Below are positions 51,314-60,899 of a stretch of DNA of 64,000 nt, in pieces (position 1 is the stretch's first letter; each line of letters opens with the position of its first letter). The stretch spans positions 189,494 to 253,493 of the forward strand of contig NZ_FOYZ01000003.1 in assembly GCF_900112775.1 (NCBI RefSeq), read 5' to 3'. Both the position numbers and the translations under genes were made by a program. The stretch comes from Anaeromicropila populeti (GTDB lineage Bacteria > Bacillota > Clostridia > Lachnospirales > Lachnospiraceae). Under the pieces are notes generated by a model that was given only the letters and a program-made list of their open reading frames with translations, made no database searches and was not told the origin of the DNA.

Positions 51314-51886
51314 TTATTCAATGTTCAAATCCGAATGTATAAATGAAATTTCATTAATAATTACAAACTGCTCTGATATAAATATTTCATCTGACTGCTT
51401 TTCACTTGTATCCCTATTTGCAGATAATTTTTCCGTTCTTGGCAGCTGATCCAGCACAGAGGTTTCATTCCCTCCTAACACTGTAGTCTGACCTTCACCT
51501 AATACAATGGTTTCATTTGTATCTAACACAGCAGTCTCATTTTGCCCTAAAACGGCAGTTTCATTTGCTTCTAACACCGTTGTTTCACTTACTTGGTTTT
51601 CAGATTCCTTCTTTAACTGCTTGGTTGCTTTCTTTAAGCCAGCCGTTTTCCCTTTTAGTTCTTTTGATTTTCCATGTTGCTTTTCCAACCTTCGTACATT
51701 TTCGACACTTTGGCTTTTCTCTCGTATCTGCTGCGTACCTTTTTTAGCTGAAGAACCCGTTAATACACCAATTACTTTCACAATGTGAAGTCTGAAAAAG
51801 AGAATGATTGAAATCATCAAAAATACACCTGCTGCTACTAAACCTGATATGAATAGTAAATTAAATACTTTTGCTTCTTCTGTCAT
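51314..51886 (-). CDS. Membrane-anchored protein with six ETxVL octapeptide repeats
   Basis: This encodes 190 residues. One membrane helix (about 8-33) is followed by a strongly basic, Lys/Gln-rich cytoplasmic segment (45-95). Residues 101-148 hold six tandem repeats of exactly eight residues: ETTVLEAN, ETAVLGQN, ETAVLDTN, ETIVLGEG, QTTVLGGN and ETSVLDQL. A tail with FISEQFVIINEI closes it. Its start is only three bases after the stop of the Ser/Thr kinase, with the phosphatase before that. E-T-x-V-L is the kind of site such kinases phosphorylate and FHA domains bind, so a phospho-regulated scaffold is plausible but inferred. Confidence 0.75.
   Translation of the reverse strand: MTEEAKVFNLLFISGLVAAGVFLMISIILFFRLHIVKVIGVLTGSSAKKGTQQIREKSQSVENVRRLEKQHGKSKELKGKTAGLKKATKQLKKESENQVSETTVLEANETAVLGQNETAVLDTNETIVLGEGQTTVLGGNETSVLDQLPRTEKLSANRDTSEKQSDEIFISEQFVIINEISFIHSDLNIE
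51443..51586 (-). repeat. Six 24-base coding tandem repeats
   Basis: These encode the octapeptides of residues 101-148. The units are similar but not identical at the DNA level, so selection on the protein, not recent slippage alone, seems to keep the period. Confidence 0.85.
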
Positions 51887-51889
51887 TTT

Positions 51890-53725
51890 CTATCGTCCCT
51901 CCCCGCTTGTCACTGTACTGCCCGAATCCTGATTTTCTGACTGTTCTTCAGTTGTTCTTGCAGAATAAGCTGTTACTATGGCATTTTCAGCTTGTACAAT
52001 TGTCTGGCTCAAAAGTTCTGTTACTTCTTTCTGGAGCAATTCATTTGTAACAGTCATATCAGTTAGCTCATTTTTAATACTTGTCAGCATTTCCTCCATA
52101 TCAGTCTGATCAACGCCATCTGTTTTTAACTTATTTGCCCGTTCAAAAATCTGTCCGCATATTTCAGCAAAAAGCCTAATTTTGATAGCATCTTCTCCAC
52201 TTACTTTATCCTGCTCTGACTTTAAAGTTTTCAGATTTTCCCAGAATTCAATATGCTTACCTGCATCTGAACCTTCATATTCAAGCCTTGTAATGTCCTT
52301 ATAATAGCTTCCAATGGCTGAATATAAGCTGGCCTTTCTATAGTATCCGTCTTCTTCTATATCTTTTCCCTGTTCTTCACATATTTTTGTTACATAGTCG
52401 AAAAAAGTAATTGAAGTTTTCTTTTCAACATCCGTTTCCGTTTCCAGATAGAACCATCTTGCTTCTCCAATTTTATAGCATACCTCAATATATTCATCTG
52501 GTGATTCCATCAATCTGGTAAATGGTTTCACTGTCTCAGCATTGCTGAATTTATATTCTTTTGACTTTGAACCTGTTAATTGAATAAATGTATCAATTGG
52601 CTGACTAATTCCTCCTATCCGGCAATACTCAATAATCTGATCCTCCTCCTTTGAAAGAAGCTGATCGCTGGTAAATTGATCGATTAATTGCAGATAAGGT
52701 TCTTTAATTTGTGGTGACAAGGTAATAGCACTTAAATAGCACAAAATAATTTTATCATAGTCAGATGAACCTGCTGCCTCATCCATTAAAACCTCATATC
52801 TGTTTATTTGCAGCTTTTCCTTTTGGCTATAACAGAAAAAGGAAAAAGCCAAAAATGCTAGTGTCAGCACAGCAGGTATAATAAATAATGTCAGCTTTTT
52901 CTTTTGCTCCCTGATATATGCATCATCAAGCTCTTCGTAATGCTCCAAGGCATACATTAATTCTGAACAGGACTGAAACCGGTCTGCCGGATTATTTTGT
53001 GTGCACTTTAATATAATATTCTCCAAACCTTGGGATAAGGAAGGATTCCAGTAGCGTATTGGATACATTTCATATGGCGGATCACTTGGGTTGTGCCCAG
53101 TGATTAAATGATATAAAGTAGCTCCTAAACAATAAATATCGGTTCTGCCATCTGTCTGACCTTGCCCGCCAAACTGCTCAGGTGCAGCATATCCTCTAGT
53201 TCCTAAGCAGGTAGTGTCCTCCAGACTTGTTTTCTTATATTCCCGTGCTGTTCCAAAATCGATTAGCGTTACATCTCCATTGGGCCTTAGCATAACATTA
53301 GCTGGCTTCATATCACGATAAATAATCGGTGGCTTTTGATTATGTAAATAAGATAAAACATCACAAAGCTGCTTTGCCCAGTGAATCACCTCTTCCTGTG
53401 ACAATGCTCCCTGCTCTGCTATCTTATCACTAAGTGGTTTTCCTTCTATGTAATCCATTACAATAAGAAACATTCCGTCAGAATCAATAACGTCTACAAT
53501 ACTAGGCAGGCTTGGATGGTTAAACTTCTTCAACATATCTGTTTCAACAATCAGCCCCTGCTTAATCACTTCAAAATTCCACACGCCATCCTTTCGGACT
53601 TCTTTTATTGCCCACTGCTTATTTGCCTTTTCATTCATGGCAAGGTATACAACACTCATTCCTCCCCGTCCAATAACGTTCAGTATCTTATATTTTCCAT
53701 CAATAATTGAACCTATTTCAAGCAT
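51890..53725 (-). CDS. Membrane Ser/Thr protein kinase without PASTA domains
   Basis: This encodes 611 residues. The kinase domain fills residues 10-265: glycine loop IGRGGMSVVY, Lys41 in WAIKEV, YRDMKPANVM with catalytic Asp138, DFG at 156-158, and GTRGYAAPEQF. One membrane helix lies at 279-300. The outer part (300-611) is helical, with many acidic residues, and lacks the PASTA repeats of PrkC/PknB; I do not recognise it. PP2C phosphatase is encoded 26 bases before and the ETxVL protein three bases after, so the set is one operon. Confidence 0.92.
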   Translation of the reverse strand: MLEIGSIIDGKYKILNVIGRGGMSVVYLAMNEKANKQWAIKEVRKDGVWNFEVIKQGLIVETDMLKKFNHPSLPSIVDVIDSDGMFLIVMDYIEGKPLSDKIAEQGALSQEEVIHWAKQLCDVLSYLHNQKPPIIYRDMKPANVMLRPNGDVTLIDFGTAREYKKTSLEDTTCLGTRGYAAPEQFGGQGQTDGRTDIYCLGATLYHLITGHNPSDPPYEMYPIRYWNPSLSQGLENIILKCTQNNPADRFQSCSELMYALEHYEELDDAYIREQKKKLTLFIIPAVLTLAFLAFSFFCYSQKEKLQINRYEVLMDEAAGSSDYDKIILCYLSAITLSPQIKEPYLQLIDQFTSDQLLSKEEDQIIEYCRIGGISQPIDTFIQLTGSKSKEYKFSNAETVKPFTRLMESPDEYIEVCYKIGEARWFYLETETDVEKKTSITFFDYVTKICEEQGKDIEEDGYYRKASLYSAIGSYYKDITRLEYEGSDAGKHIEFWENLKTLKSEQDKVSGEDAIKIRLFAEICGQIFERANKLKTDGVDQTDMEEMLTSIKNELTDMTVTNELLQKEVTELLSQTIVQAENAIVTAYSARTTEEQSENQDSGSTVTSGEGR

Positions 53726-53751
53726 TTCTTCCTCTCCATAATTCTAAAATT

Positions 53752-54519
53752 TTAATAAGTTTTTATTAGTGCGATCGAAATATTATCCCGTTCCTTACGA
53801 CTCTTGTTCAATTCAATCAAATAGTCAGCATAATGTTCCATATTTTCTACGCTGGTTAGTACATCAGGAGATAGACATTCAAAAATTTCCTCTTGTGTGA
53901 TTTCATGGCGGAATCCATCTGAACAAAGCATATATACTGCATTTCTTTTCACCACTCCACTATAAAATTCAGGACATACACTTTCAGAAGCCCCCACACA
54001 TTGTAATAAAATACTCCTTCTTGGATCAACCTTTGCCTGTTCCTCGGTCAGCCTTCCTCTGGCAATCTCCATTGCAACCACTGTCTGATCTCTTGTAAGT
54101 ACTCTTAACTGATTCTCAATCTCATATAACCTTGTATCGCCAACATGAATAACATAATATTTTTCTCCCATAATAAGCAATGCAGTTATGGTCGTTCCTA
54201 ACCGTATATTACATCTCCGTCCATAATTTTTAATTTTTTCGTTCAACTCACTTAGCATTTCTTCCCATTGGAAACGTATCTTATCTTCACTAATGCCACG
54301 TCTTAAATGATTGGGCAAAACAGTTGTAAACCAGTTTTCAAATGCTCTTATCACTGTTGCACTTGCCACTTCTCCCTGCTCCAGACCACCCATGCCATCA
54401 CAAATAACAGCAAGTAAAATCTCCCCAAAAGAAGTATCTGCAATTTTAATAGAAAGACTATCCTGGTTTTTGTCCTTCACAATACCTTTGTCTGTCTGAG
54501 CTGCTGCCAGAAATTTCAT
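53752..54519 (-). CDS. PP2C-type protein phosphatase
   Basis: This encodes 255 residues of the PPM/PP2C family, the counterpart of the kinase encoded next. Metal ligands are seen in KNQDS (Asp20), ICDGMGG (Asp41 and Gly42), LCSDGFRHE, and ERDNIS near the C-terminus. TDKGIVKDKNQDS at the start resembles PrpC. GGAGG precedes the ATG. It has no signal or membrane segment, so it acts in the cytoplasm. It is the first gene of the kinase cluster. Confidence 0.93.
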   Translation of the reverse strand: MKFLAAAQTDKGIVKDKNQDSLSIKIADTSFGEILLAVICDGMGGLEQGEVASATVIRAFENWFTTVLPNHLRRGISEDKIRFQWEEMLSELNEKIKNYGRRCNIRLGTTITALLIMGEKYYVIHVGDTRLYEIENQLRVLTRDQTVVAMEIARGRLTEEQAKVDPRRSILLQCVGASESVCPEFYSGVVKRNAVYMLCSDGFRHEITQEEIFECLSPDVLTSVENMEHYADYLIELNKSRKERDNISIALIKTY

Positions 54520-54637
54520 ATTCTCCCTCCATCACTCTCTGATAATTCGATGCTTTTTTGTCCTATGTACATAAATCTACAACACTTCTTGGTTTTAATT
54601 TTACCACAAAATATTCCATTCGTAAAACTAAACATAA

Positions 54638-54682
54638 AAAAATCACAAGAAACTTAAAACTAAGTTCCTTGTGATTTAGATT
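54638..54682 (-). terminator. Terminator of glutamine synthetase
   Basis: On the minus strand AAATCACAAGGAACTTA pairs with TAAGTTTCTTGTGATTT with one mismatch, followed by TTTT. Confidence 0.9.
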
Positions 54683-54699
54683 TTATCACTTCTTAATTA

Positions 54700-56811
54700 T
54701 TATACTTCAAATAATAAATCGCCGTAAGATGGAACAGGCCAGAATGCTTTATCTACTATCATCTCTAATTCATCTATAGGACTTCTTAATTCTCCCATTG
54801 CTGCGAACACAGTATCTTTAAAGAATGTTGCTTGTTCTTTTCCTTCTTCAACACCAGCAGCTTCTGCTGTAACAGCTTCTAATTTTGCTAATGCAGCTTT
54901 TGCGCTAGCTAATAAAGAAGACGCTTTTGTTAAAATCTCTGTCTGAACAGAAATATCAGCAGCTGGACAAGCAGCTTTTACACTATTAATAGAATCAGCC
55001 AGGCTTGTAACATACTTAATAACAGCAGGAATATATTTCTTGGAAGCCATATCAATCATAGTTTTTGCTTCAATATTAATTGCTTTTGCATAAGCTTCAT
55101 AGTGAATTTCTGCACGAGACTCTAACTCACAACGGGATAATACATGATGTTTTTCAAACATAGTAATTGTTTTCTCTGTTGTAAGCTCAGGAATTGCATC
55201 TACCATAGTTTTCAGGTTTGGTAATCCTCTGCGTGCTGCTTCTTCTACCCATTCATCCGAATAGCCATTTCCGTTGAAAATAACTCTTTGATGCTCTGCA
55301 AACGTCTTTTTAATTAAATCATGAACTGCAACGTTGAAATCTTCAGCACCCTCTAATTCATCTGCCATTTCAGCCAATACTTCAGCAACAATTGTGTTAA
55401 GTACTGTATTTGCCCCTGCAATTGACATAGAAGAAGCAACCATACGGAACTCAAATTTATTACCTGTGAAAGCAAAAGGTGATGTACGGTTTCTGTCAGT
55501 AGCATCTTTCTTAAGAGAAGGTAATGTATTTACACCAATATTCAATTTTCCACCCTGCTTACTAGAAGTAGCAGTACCAGTTTCGATTAATTGAGCTACA
55601 ACATCTTGTAACTGTTCTCCTAAGAATACAGAAATAATAGCTGGAGGTGCTTCATTTGCTCCTAATCTGTGGTCATTTCCAGGATTAGATGCTGACATAC
55701 GAAGTAAACCTGCATTTTCATCTACTGCCTTTAAAACAGCAGCCAGGAATAATAAGAATTGAATGTTATCATGTGGAGTTTTTCCTGGATCTAATAAGTT
55801 TTTACCTGTGCTAGTTACAAGTGACCAGTTATCATGTTTACCTGAACCATTAACTCCTGCAAATGGTTTCTCATGTAATAAACATTCTAAACCATGGCGT
55901 TTTGCAACTTTTTTCATTGTTTCCATAACTAACTGATTATGATCTGTTGCAATGTTGGCTGTAGAATAGATTGGAGCCATTTCATGCTGAGCAGGTGCAA
56001 CTTCATTATGCTGGGTTTTTGCAAGAATACCAAGCTTCCAAAGTTCCACATTTAACTCTTTCATAAAAGCTGCAATTCTTTCTTTGATACTTCCAAAATA
56101 GTGATCATCCAGTTCCTGACCCTTTGGAGGCATTGCACCAAACAAAGTACGGCCAGTAAAAATCAAATCTTCTCTCATTAAATATTTTTCTTTATCTACT
56201 AAAAAGTATTCTTGTTCTGGACCAACAGAGCAAGATACATTTGTTACATCATCATGTCCAAATAATTTTAATACACGTACTGCCTGCTTGCTGACAGCTT
56301 CCATAGAACGTAATAATGGAGTCTTTTTATCAAGGGCTTCTCCTGTATATGCACAAAAAGCAGTTGGAATACATAAAGTAACACCTGCTGCATCTTCTCT
56401 TAAGAATGCTGGTGATGTACAATCCCAAGCTGTATATCCTCTTGCTTCAAATGTAGCACGAATACCACCTGATGGGAATGACGAAGCATCCGGCTCACCT
56501 TTTACTAACTCTTTGCCTGAAAACTCTAAAATCACACCACCATCTTTTGTTGGTGAAATAAAGGAATCATGCTTTTCAGCAGTAATACCAGTCATTGGCT
56601 GGAACCAATGGGTATAGTGTGTAGCACCTCTTTCTAAAGCCCACTCTTTCATTGCATGAGCAACTGCTCCAGCAATTTCCAGATCTAATTCTTCATCATT
56701 TTCAATTGTCTTTTTTAATTTTGCATAAACAGGCTTTGGTAAGCGTTCTTTCATTACTGCATCATTAAAAACATCCATAGCAAAAACTTCTTCAATTACA
56801 TTCTTTTTCAT
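54700..56811 (-). CDS. glnN: Glutamine synthetase type III
   Basis: This encodes 703 residues, the length of the GSIII class and far above GSI. It makes glutamine from glutamate, ammonia and ATP. The N-terminal domain includes THWFQPMTG and the GSIII-typical [21 protein letters not shown] in outline; catalytic-region segments are [24 protein letters not shown] and [22 protein letters not shown] precedes the ATG. The 5' leader contains an intrinsic terminator overlapped by alternative hairpins, so transcription attenuation is likely. It is otherwise monocistronic. Confidence 0.95.
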   Translation of the reverse strand: MKKNVIEEVFAMDVFNDAVMKERLPKPVYAKLKKTIENDEELDLEIAGAVAHAMKEWALERGATHYTHWFQPMTGITAEKHDSFISPTKDGGVILEFSGKELVKGEPDASSFPSGGIRATFEARGYTAWDCTSPAFLREDAAGVTLCIPTAFCAYTGEALDKKTPLLRSMEAVSKQAVRVLKLFGHDDVTNVSCSVGPEQEYFLVDKEKYLMREDLIFTGRTLFGAMPPKGQELDDHYFGSIKERIAAFMKELNVELWKLGILAKTQHNEVAPAQHEMAPIYSTANIATDHNQLVMETMKKVAKRHGLECLLHEKPFAGVNGSGKHDNWSLVTSTGKNLLDPGKTPHDNIQFLLFLAAVLKAVDENAGLLRMSASNPGNDHRLGANEAPPAIISVFLGEQLQDVVAQLIETGTATSSKQGGKLNIGVNTLPSLKKDATDRNRTSPFAFTGNKFEFRMVASSMSIAGANTVLNTIVAEVLAEMADELEGAEDFNVAVHDLIKKTFAEHQRVIFNGNGYSDEWVEEAARRGLPNLKTMVDAIPELTTEKTITMFEKHHVLSRCELESRAEIHYEAYAKAINIEAKTMIDMASKKYIPAVIKYVTSLADSINSVKAACPAADISVQTEILTKASSLLASAKAALAKLEAVTAEAAGVEEGKEQATFFKDTVFAAMGELRSPIDELEMIVDKAFWPVPSYGDLLFEV

Positions 56812-56871
56812 ATTCTAAGTCCTTCCTTCCATATGATATTCTATGCTATTCATAGTATTCCTATGAAAAAA

Positions 56872-56936
56872 GGTGTTCTCAAATAAACCTTGAGAACACC
56901 CTTGCTCCAATTCTAAACGAATTTCTTTTTCGCTAG
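56872..56936 (-). promoter_or_regulatory. Attenuator-like leader of glutamine synthetase
   Basis: On the minus strand, in transcript order: hairpin P1 (56936-56913) with GCGAA/TTCGT stem and loop AAAGAAA; hairpin P2 (56910-56890), TTGGAGC with GTTCTCAA, loop AAGGGT; and an intrinsic terminator (56900-56872) with perfect arms GGTGTTCTCAA/TTGAGAACACC and TTTTTT. P2 and the terminator share bases, so only one forms. Loops with A first and G fourth are the mark of ANTAR antiterminator targets. A TGG-TATCTT extended -10 at 56941-56948 would start the RNA near P1. Confidence 0.65.
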
Positions 56937-57024
56937 TAATAAGATACCACGATTTATTAAAAAAATAAAGTGTTTTTTCATTTTTTTTTGAGATTTTTTC
57001 ATTATTTCTTTTGAGAATAAGTTT

Positions 57025-57912
57025 TTATTCCCTTTTCACAATAACATCTAACTGATTAAACGGAATAAATATATTTTCTTCTGCGAATCGTTCTCTTATA
57101 TTCTCCAGTATCTCGCACTTTAATTTCCAATAATTATCTGTATTTACCCACATTCTTAGCCCAAGTGAAATTGAACTCGCTTCAAAGCTGCTCACATAAA
57201 TATCAATCTGATAATCTTCTTTTAGCACCAGCTGATGATTCATTGCTTCCTGAAATAAAACATCTTTAACCCTCTTTATGTTTTCAGAATATTCTATTGG
57301 AATTATTAAATCAAGCCTTCGAACTGGTTCTGCTGTGACATTTACTATATTAGAATTTGCTAAAGAACCATTGGGAATTACAACAACTTTATTATCTATT
57401 GTTAATAGTTTTGTATAAAAAATATCAATTCCCGAAACGGTTCCTTCATTTCCTGCTGCAATAATATAATCTCCAACTCGAAATGGTTTTAATACTAAAA
57501 TTAAAACTCCACCTGCAAAATTAGACAGACTTCCCTGAAGTGCAAGACCAATTGTCACACCTGCTGAACCAATTAACGCTACAAAAGAGGTAGTTGGCAA
57601 TCCCAAGATAGCAATAATTGTTACCAGCAATACAATGGTTGCTACTACTTTGCTAAATGAAATAAGGAACTTCGTAATTCCAGTATCTACATTTGACCGT
57701 TCAAGAGATTTTTCCACCAGACGTAACAGCCAGTTGATTACTTTCTTACCGATAAAGAACACAACAAGAGCAATCAAAAGACTTTTACCTACCTTCAATA
57801 TATCAGGAAGAATGCTGTTAAACCAGTCCACCGATACCTGAACCTTTTCCTTTGCTTGTTCCAGCGCTTCTGAACTGTCTACAATACTGCTTTCCAAAAG
57901 CATTCTATTCAC
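57025..57912 (-). CDS. Small-conductance mechanosensitive channel (MscS)
   Basis: This encodes 295 residues: three membrane helices, the pore-lining third helix with GSAGVTIGLALQGSLSNFAGG, then the beta domain (FRVGDYIIAAGNEGTVSGI) and the alpha-beta C-terminal domain. It opens under membrane tension to release solutes in osmotic downshock. The start is a GTG at 57912 or an ATG at 57903; both are near the end of glgB, 18 bases away, so the gene is last in the manA operon. Confidence 0.92.
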   Translation of the reverse strand: MNRMLLESSIVDSSEALEQAKEKVQVSVDWFNSILPDILKVGKSLLIALVVFFIGKKVINWLLRLVEKSLERSNVDTGITKFLISFSKVVATIVLLVTIIAILGLPTTSFVALIGSAGVTIGLALQGSLSNFAGGVLILVLKPFRVGDYIIAAGNEGTVSGIDIFYTKLLTIDNKVVVIPNGSLANSNIVNVTAEPVRRLDLIIPIEYSENIKRVKDVLFQEAMNHQLVLKEDYQIDIYVSSFEASSISLGLRMWVNTDNYWKLKCEILENIRERFAEENIFIPFNQLDVIVKRE

Positions 57913-57930
57913 TTTAATCTCAATTCCCCC

Positions 57931-60198
57931 CTAATCCGTTTTCACAACTCTCGTTCTCTTTTGTTTTTTAGCCTTTTCTTCTTCCTTTACCAACGGCGTA
58001 CAAGTAAATACGGAAATACCTAACGGTGGTACTACTATTTTAATAGATTCCTCTCTTCCATCCCACGCTATACTTTTTGATTGTTTTAATCGTGGATTAC
58101 AGTTCCCTTCTCCACCATACTCTACACGGTCACTATTAAATATTTCTTTATATCTTCCTTTAAAAGGTACACCAACCAGAAACTCGTTATATACGACTGG
58201 AGTAAAATTACAAACAACTAAAAGAGTTTCCTCTTTTTTATTGCTCTTACGTAAAAAAGCAATTATACTATGATCACAATCCAGACAACTAATCCATTCA
58301 AATCCATCTGCACTATCATCCTTGCAATATAATGCTGGCCTCTGTTGATAAAAGAGATTCCATTCTCTTACATAATTCTGCATCTTTTGATGTGCTTCAA
58401 AATCCTCAATTAGTTTCCAGTCAAGTTCTTTCTTCTCATCCCATTCTGCAAATTGTGCAAATTCCTGCCCCATGAACAACAGCTTCTTACCTGGGTGTGT
58501 CATCATATAACCATAGGCAGCCCTCAAATTAGAGAACATCTCCCAATAATCCCCTGGCATCTTTTGAATCATAGAACCTTTTCCATGAACAACCTCATCA
58601 TGAGAAAACACCAAAATAAATTTCTCACTATACGCATAAATCATGCTAAAAGTCAATTCTCCATGCCGGCCCTTTCGAAATAAGGGATCGCATCTCATAT
58701 AATTAAGAAAATCATTCATCCATCCCATATTCCATTTGAAATCAAAGCCTAATCCTCCTGATTCCACATTTTCTGTTACCATCGGCCAGGCAGTTGACTC
58801 TTCCGCTATCAGTACAGCACCATCTTCCCGCTTTTTCATAATACTATTCAAATGCTTTAGCAATTCAAGGGCTTCCAGGTTTTCTTTTCCCCCATACATA
58901 TTGGGAATCCATTGACCAGGTTCCTTACCATAATCCAGATAGAGCATAGAAGCTACTGCGTCCATTCGGATTCCATCTGCATGATACTTTTCAACCCAAA
59001 AAAGTGCATTGGCTATTAGAAAATTAGACACCTGAGGCCGTCCATAATTAAATATCAGCGTTCCCCAGTGAGGATGGGCTCCTTGTCTTGGATCCAGATG
59101 TTCATACAAACAAGTTCCATCAAAATTAGCAAGACCAAATGCATCTCTTGGAAAATGTGCTGGTACCCAGTCTAAAATAACCCCTATATTGTTCTGGTGC
59201 ATAGTATCAATAAAATACATAAAATCTTCACAGGTTCCATATCGTGCAGTTGGTGCATAATAACCTGTCACCTGATATCCCCACGAAGCATCAAATGGAT
59301 GTTCCATGACAGGAAGTATCTCAACATGTGTATAGTGCATTTCTATTAAATACTCTGCCAGCATATCTGCCAGCTGACGGTAGTTATAAAATTCTTTTGT
59401 TTCATCTTCAGGCTTTTTCCATGAACCAAGATGTACCTCATAAATGGAAACTGGCTGGTTCTGTAAAACATTTTTCTTACGCTTTTTCAGCCATTCATCA
59501 TCCTGCCATTGATATAATTCAATATTTCTGACTACGCTGGCGGAATTTGGCCTTAACTCGGCTCCAAACCCATAGGGATCTGCTTTTAAAATCGTCAGAT
59601 CACCTTTTATTTTTATCTCGTATTTGTAGTTGCTTCCCTCTTCTAATCCAGGTACAAATGTCCAAAAAACCCCCGATTCATCAAGATGAATCATTTGATT
59701 CCGCCTGCCATCCCAAAAGTTAAAATCACCAACAACACTGACTCTTACTGCATTGGGCGCCCAAACTGCAAATGCCACGCCTTTCACAGAATTTATTTCT
59801 ACAGGATGAGCTCCTAACTTTTCATAAATTGAATAGTGGATTCCACCAGCAAAGCGAAGTAAATCCTGAGAAGTGATCGTAGGCTTAAATCGATAAGGAT
59901 CTTCCACTGTTCTCTCAACACCATCCTGATAAACAACACGGTACGAGTAAGAAAACAGTTTCTTTCTTGCAACCAAAACGGCAAAAAAACCATTCTCATC
60001 AACCATTTCCATTTTATACTTCTTCTCTTTTCCAGCAGGAACCACATAAACCTCTTTTGCATCTGGGAAAAAGGCCTGGATTAATATGCCCTCCTTTAAT
60101 AGGAATGCCCCTAAACATTCATCTGGATGATCAGTATCCGCATAAACTATACTTTCAACCTTCTCCCAATTCATTAAATCATACAATAATTTATCCAT
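57931..60198 (-). CDS. glgB: 1,4-alpha-glucan branching enzyme
   Basis: This encodes 755 residues from the ATG at 60198 (GGAG eight bases before; a GTG three codons upstream is poorer). Two N-terminal CBM48-like modules (about 15-110 and 120-215; the first uncommon in short GlgB) precede the GH13 barrel: VLDWVPAHFP, DGIRMDAVASM with the nucleophile Asp, IAEESTAWP with the acid/base Glu, and FSHDEVVHGKGS. It introduces alpha-1,6 branches into glycogen. No other glg gene is adjacent; it shares an operon with manA, a DUF624 gene and mscS. Confidence 0.94.
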   Translation of the reverse strand: MDKLLYDLMNWEKVESIVYADTDHPDECLGAFLLKEGILIQAFFPDAKEVYVVPAGKEKKYKMEMVDENGFFAVLVARKKLFSYSYRVVYQDGVERTVEDPYRFKPTITSQDLLRFAGGIHYSIYEKLGAHPVEINSVKGVAFAVWAPNAVRVSVVGDFNFWDGRRNQMIHLDESGVFWTFVPGLEEGSNYKYEIKIKGDLTILKADPYGFGAELRPNSASVVRNIELYQWQDDEWLKKRKKNVLQNQPVSIYEVHLGSWKKPEDETKEFYNYRQLADMLAEYLIEMHYTHVEILPVMEHPFDASWGYQVTGYYAPTARYGTCEDFMYFIDTMHQNNIGVILDWVPAHFPRDAFGLANFDGTCLYEHLDPRQGAHPHWGTLIFNYGRPQVSNFLIANALFWVEKYHADGIRMDAVASMLYLDYGKEPGQWIPNMYGGKENLEALELLKHLNSIMKKREDGAVLIAEESTAWPMVTENVESGGLGFDFKWNMGWMNDFLNYMRCDPLFRKGRHGELTFSMIYAYSEKFILVFSHDEVVHGKGSMIQKMPGDYWEMFSNLRAAYGYMMTHPGKKLLFMGQEFAQFAEWDEKKELDWKLIEDFEAHQKMQNYVREWNLFYQQRPALYCKDDSADGFEWISCLDCDHSIIAFLRKSNKKEETLLVVCNFTPVVYNEFLVGVPFKGRYKEIFNSDRVEYGGEGNCNPRLKQSKSIAWDGREESIKIVVPPLGISVFTCTPLVKEEEKAKKQKRTRVVKTD

Positions 60199-60223
60199 AA
60201 CTCCCACTCCAACCTATATTTTT

Positions 60224-60865
60224 TTATTCTAAATACCACTCATCTTTATTTTCACCATCTTCTTCTTTTGGAGTATATAATTTTAAAACTGGTTCCATCA
60301 CTAGTGATACTAACAGGCAGCAGCACACTGGCGTAAAGAAAATCAATGGTATTGCCGCAAAGGTAGCAAAGCCAAACAGAGCTACAATCACAATCATAAG
60401 GAGCGTTCTAATTAAATGCTTAAACATGAAAAATAAGCACGTCTTGACTACCTGACTGAATTTCATTGTAAACCTAGATAGTACCGGATAAAAATACACA
60501 CTTACTCCAATAATTAAAAATGCAAAAAAACAATACACACAGATTAGAAATAATGCAAATTTTCCTTCTAATGCAAAAGCAAACTGAATATTTGAAACAA
60601 TTAGTATTCCCAAAACCAGCTGCAATACCCATGCAATTGTTCCATTTACAAAATTCATTTTAAACGATTTAATAAATTCCTGTGTAACATATCCCCGTTC
60701 TCTTCTTAAAACCTTAACCGTAGTGTAGTACAGCGCTGTCGTTGCTGCCCCAACTGTTACCAGTGGAATACAACACAATCCCCATAGAATACTTAGATAA
60801 ACCAAATCAAATAATTTTGATAAAAAGCGCATTACCGGATTATCTAAATTAAATAAATTAAACAT
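60224..60865 (-). CDS. DUF624 (YesL-like) membrane protein
   Basis: This encodes 213 residues from the ATG at 60865 (GAGGAAAAAAT upstream; the frame opens six codons earlier at a TTG). There are five or six membrane helices and the family start: LSKLFDLVYLSILWGLCCIP, then GAATTALYYTTVKVLRRERG. YesL proteins usually accompany YesMN kinases and sugar importers; here the gene sits between manA and glgB. Function unknown. Confidence 0.88.
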   Translation of the reverse strand: MFNLFNLDNPVMRFLSKLFDLVYLSILWGLCCIPLVTVGAATTALYYTTVKVLRRERGYVTQEFIKSFKMNFVNGTIAWVLQLVLGILIVSNIQFAFALEGKFALFLICVYCFFAFLIIGVSVYFYPVLSRFTMKFSQVVKTCLFFMFKHLIRTLLMIVIVALFGFATFAAIPLIFFTPVCCCLLVSLVMEPVLKLYTPKEEDGENKDEWYLE

Positions 60866-60899
60866 ATTTTTTCCTCTTTTCAAATGAAATACTTATATT

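Noticed and set aside
51443-51586. Tandem repeats as a CRISPR or satellite array
   Set aside because: The 24-base period is in frame inside a gene and encodes conserved octapeptides; there are no spacers.
54700-56811. Opposite-strand frames inside large genes such as glnN, leuS and lacZ
   Set aside because: They lack ribosome binding sites and family matches and mirror the codon pattern of the real gene.
56872-56936. A glutamine (glnA) riboswitch
   Set aside because: The conserved blocks of that class are not present, and it is known mainly from cyanobacteria.
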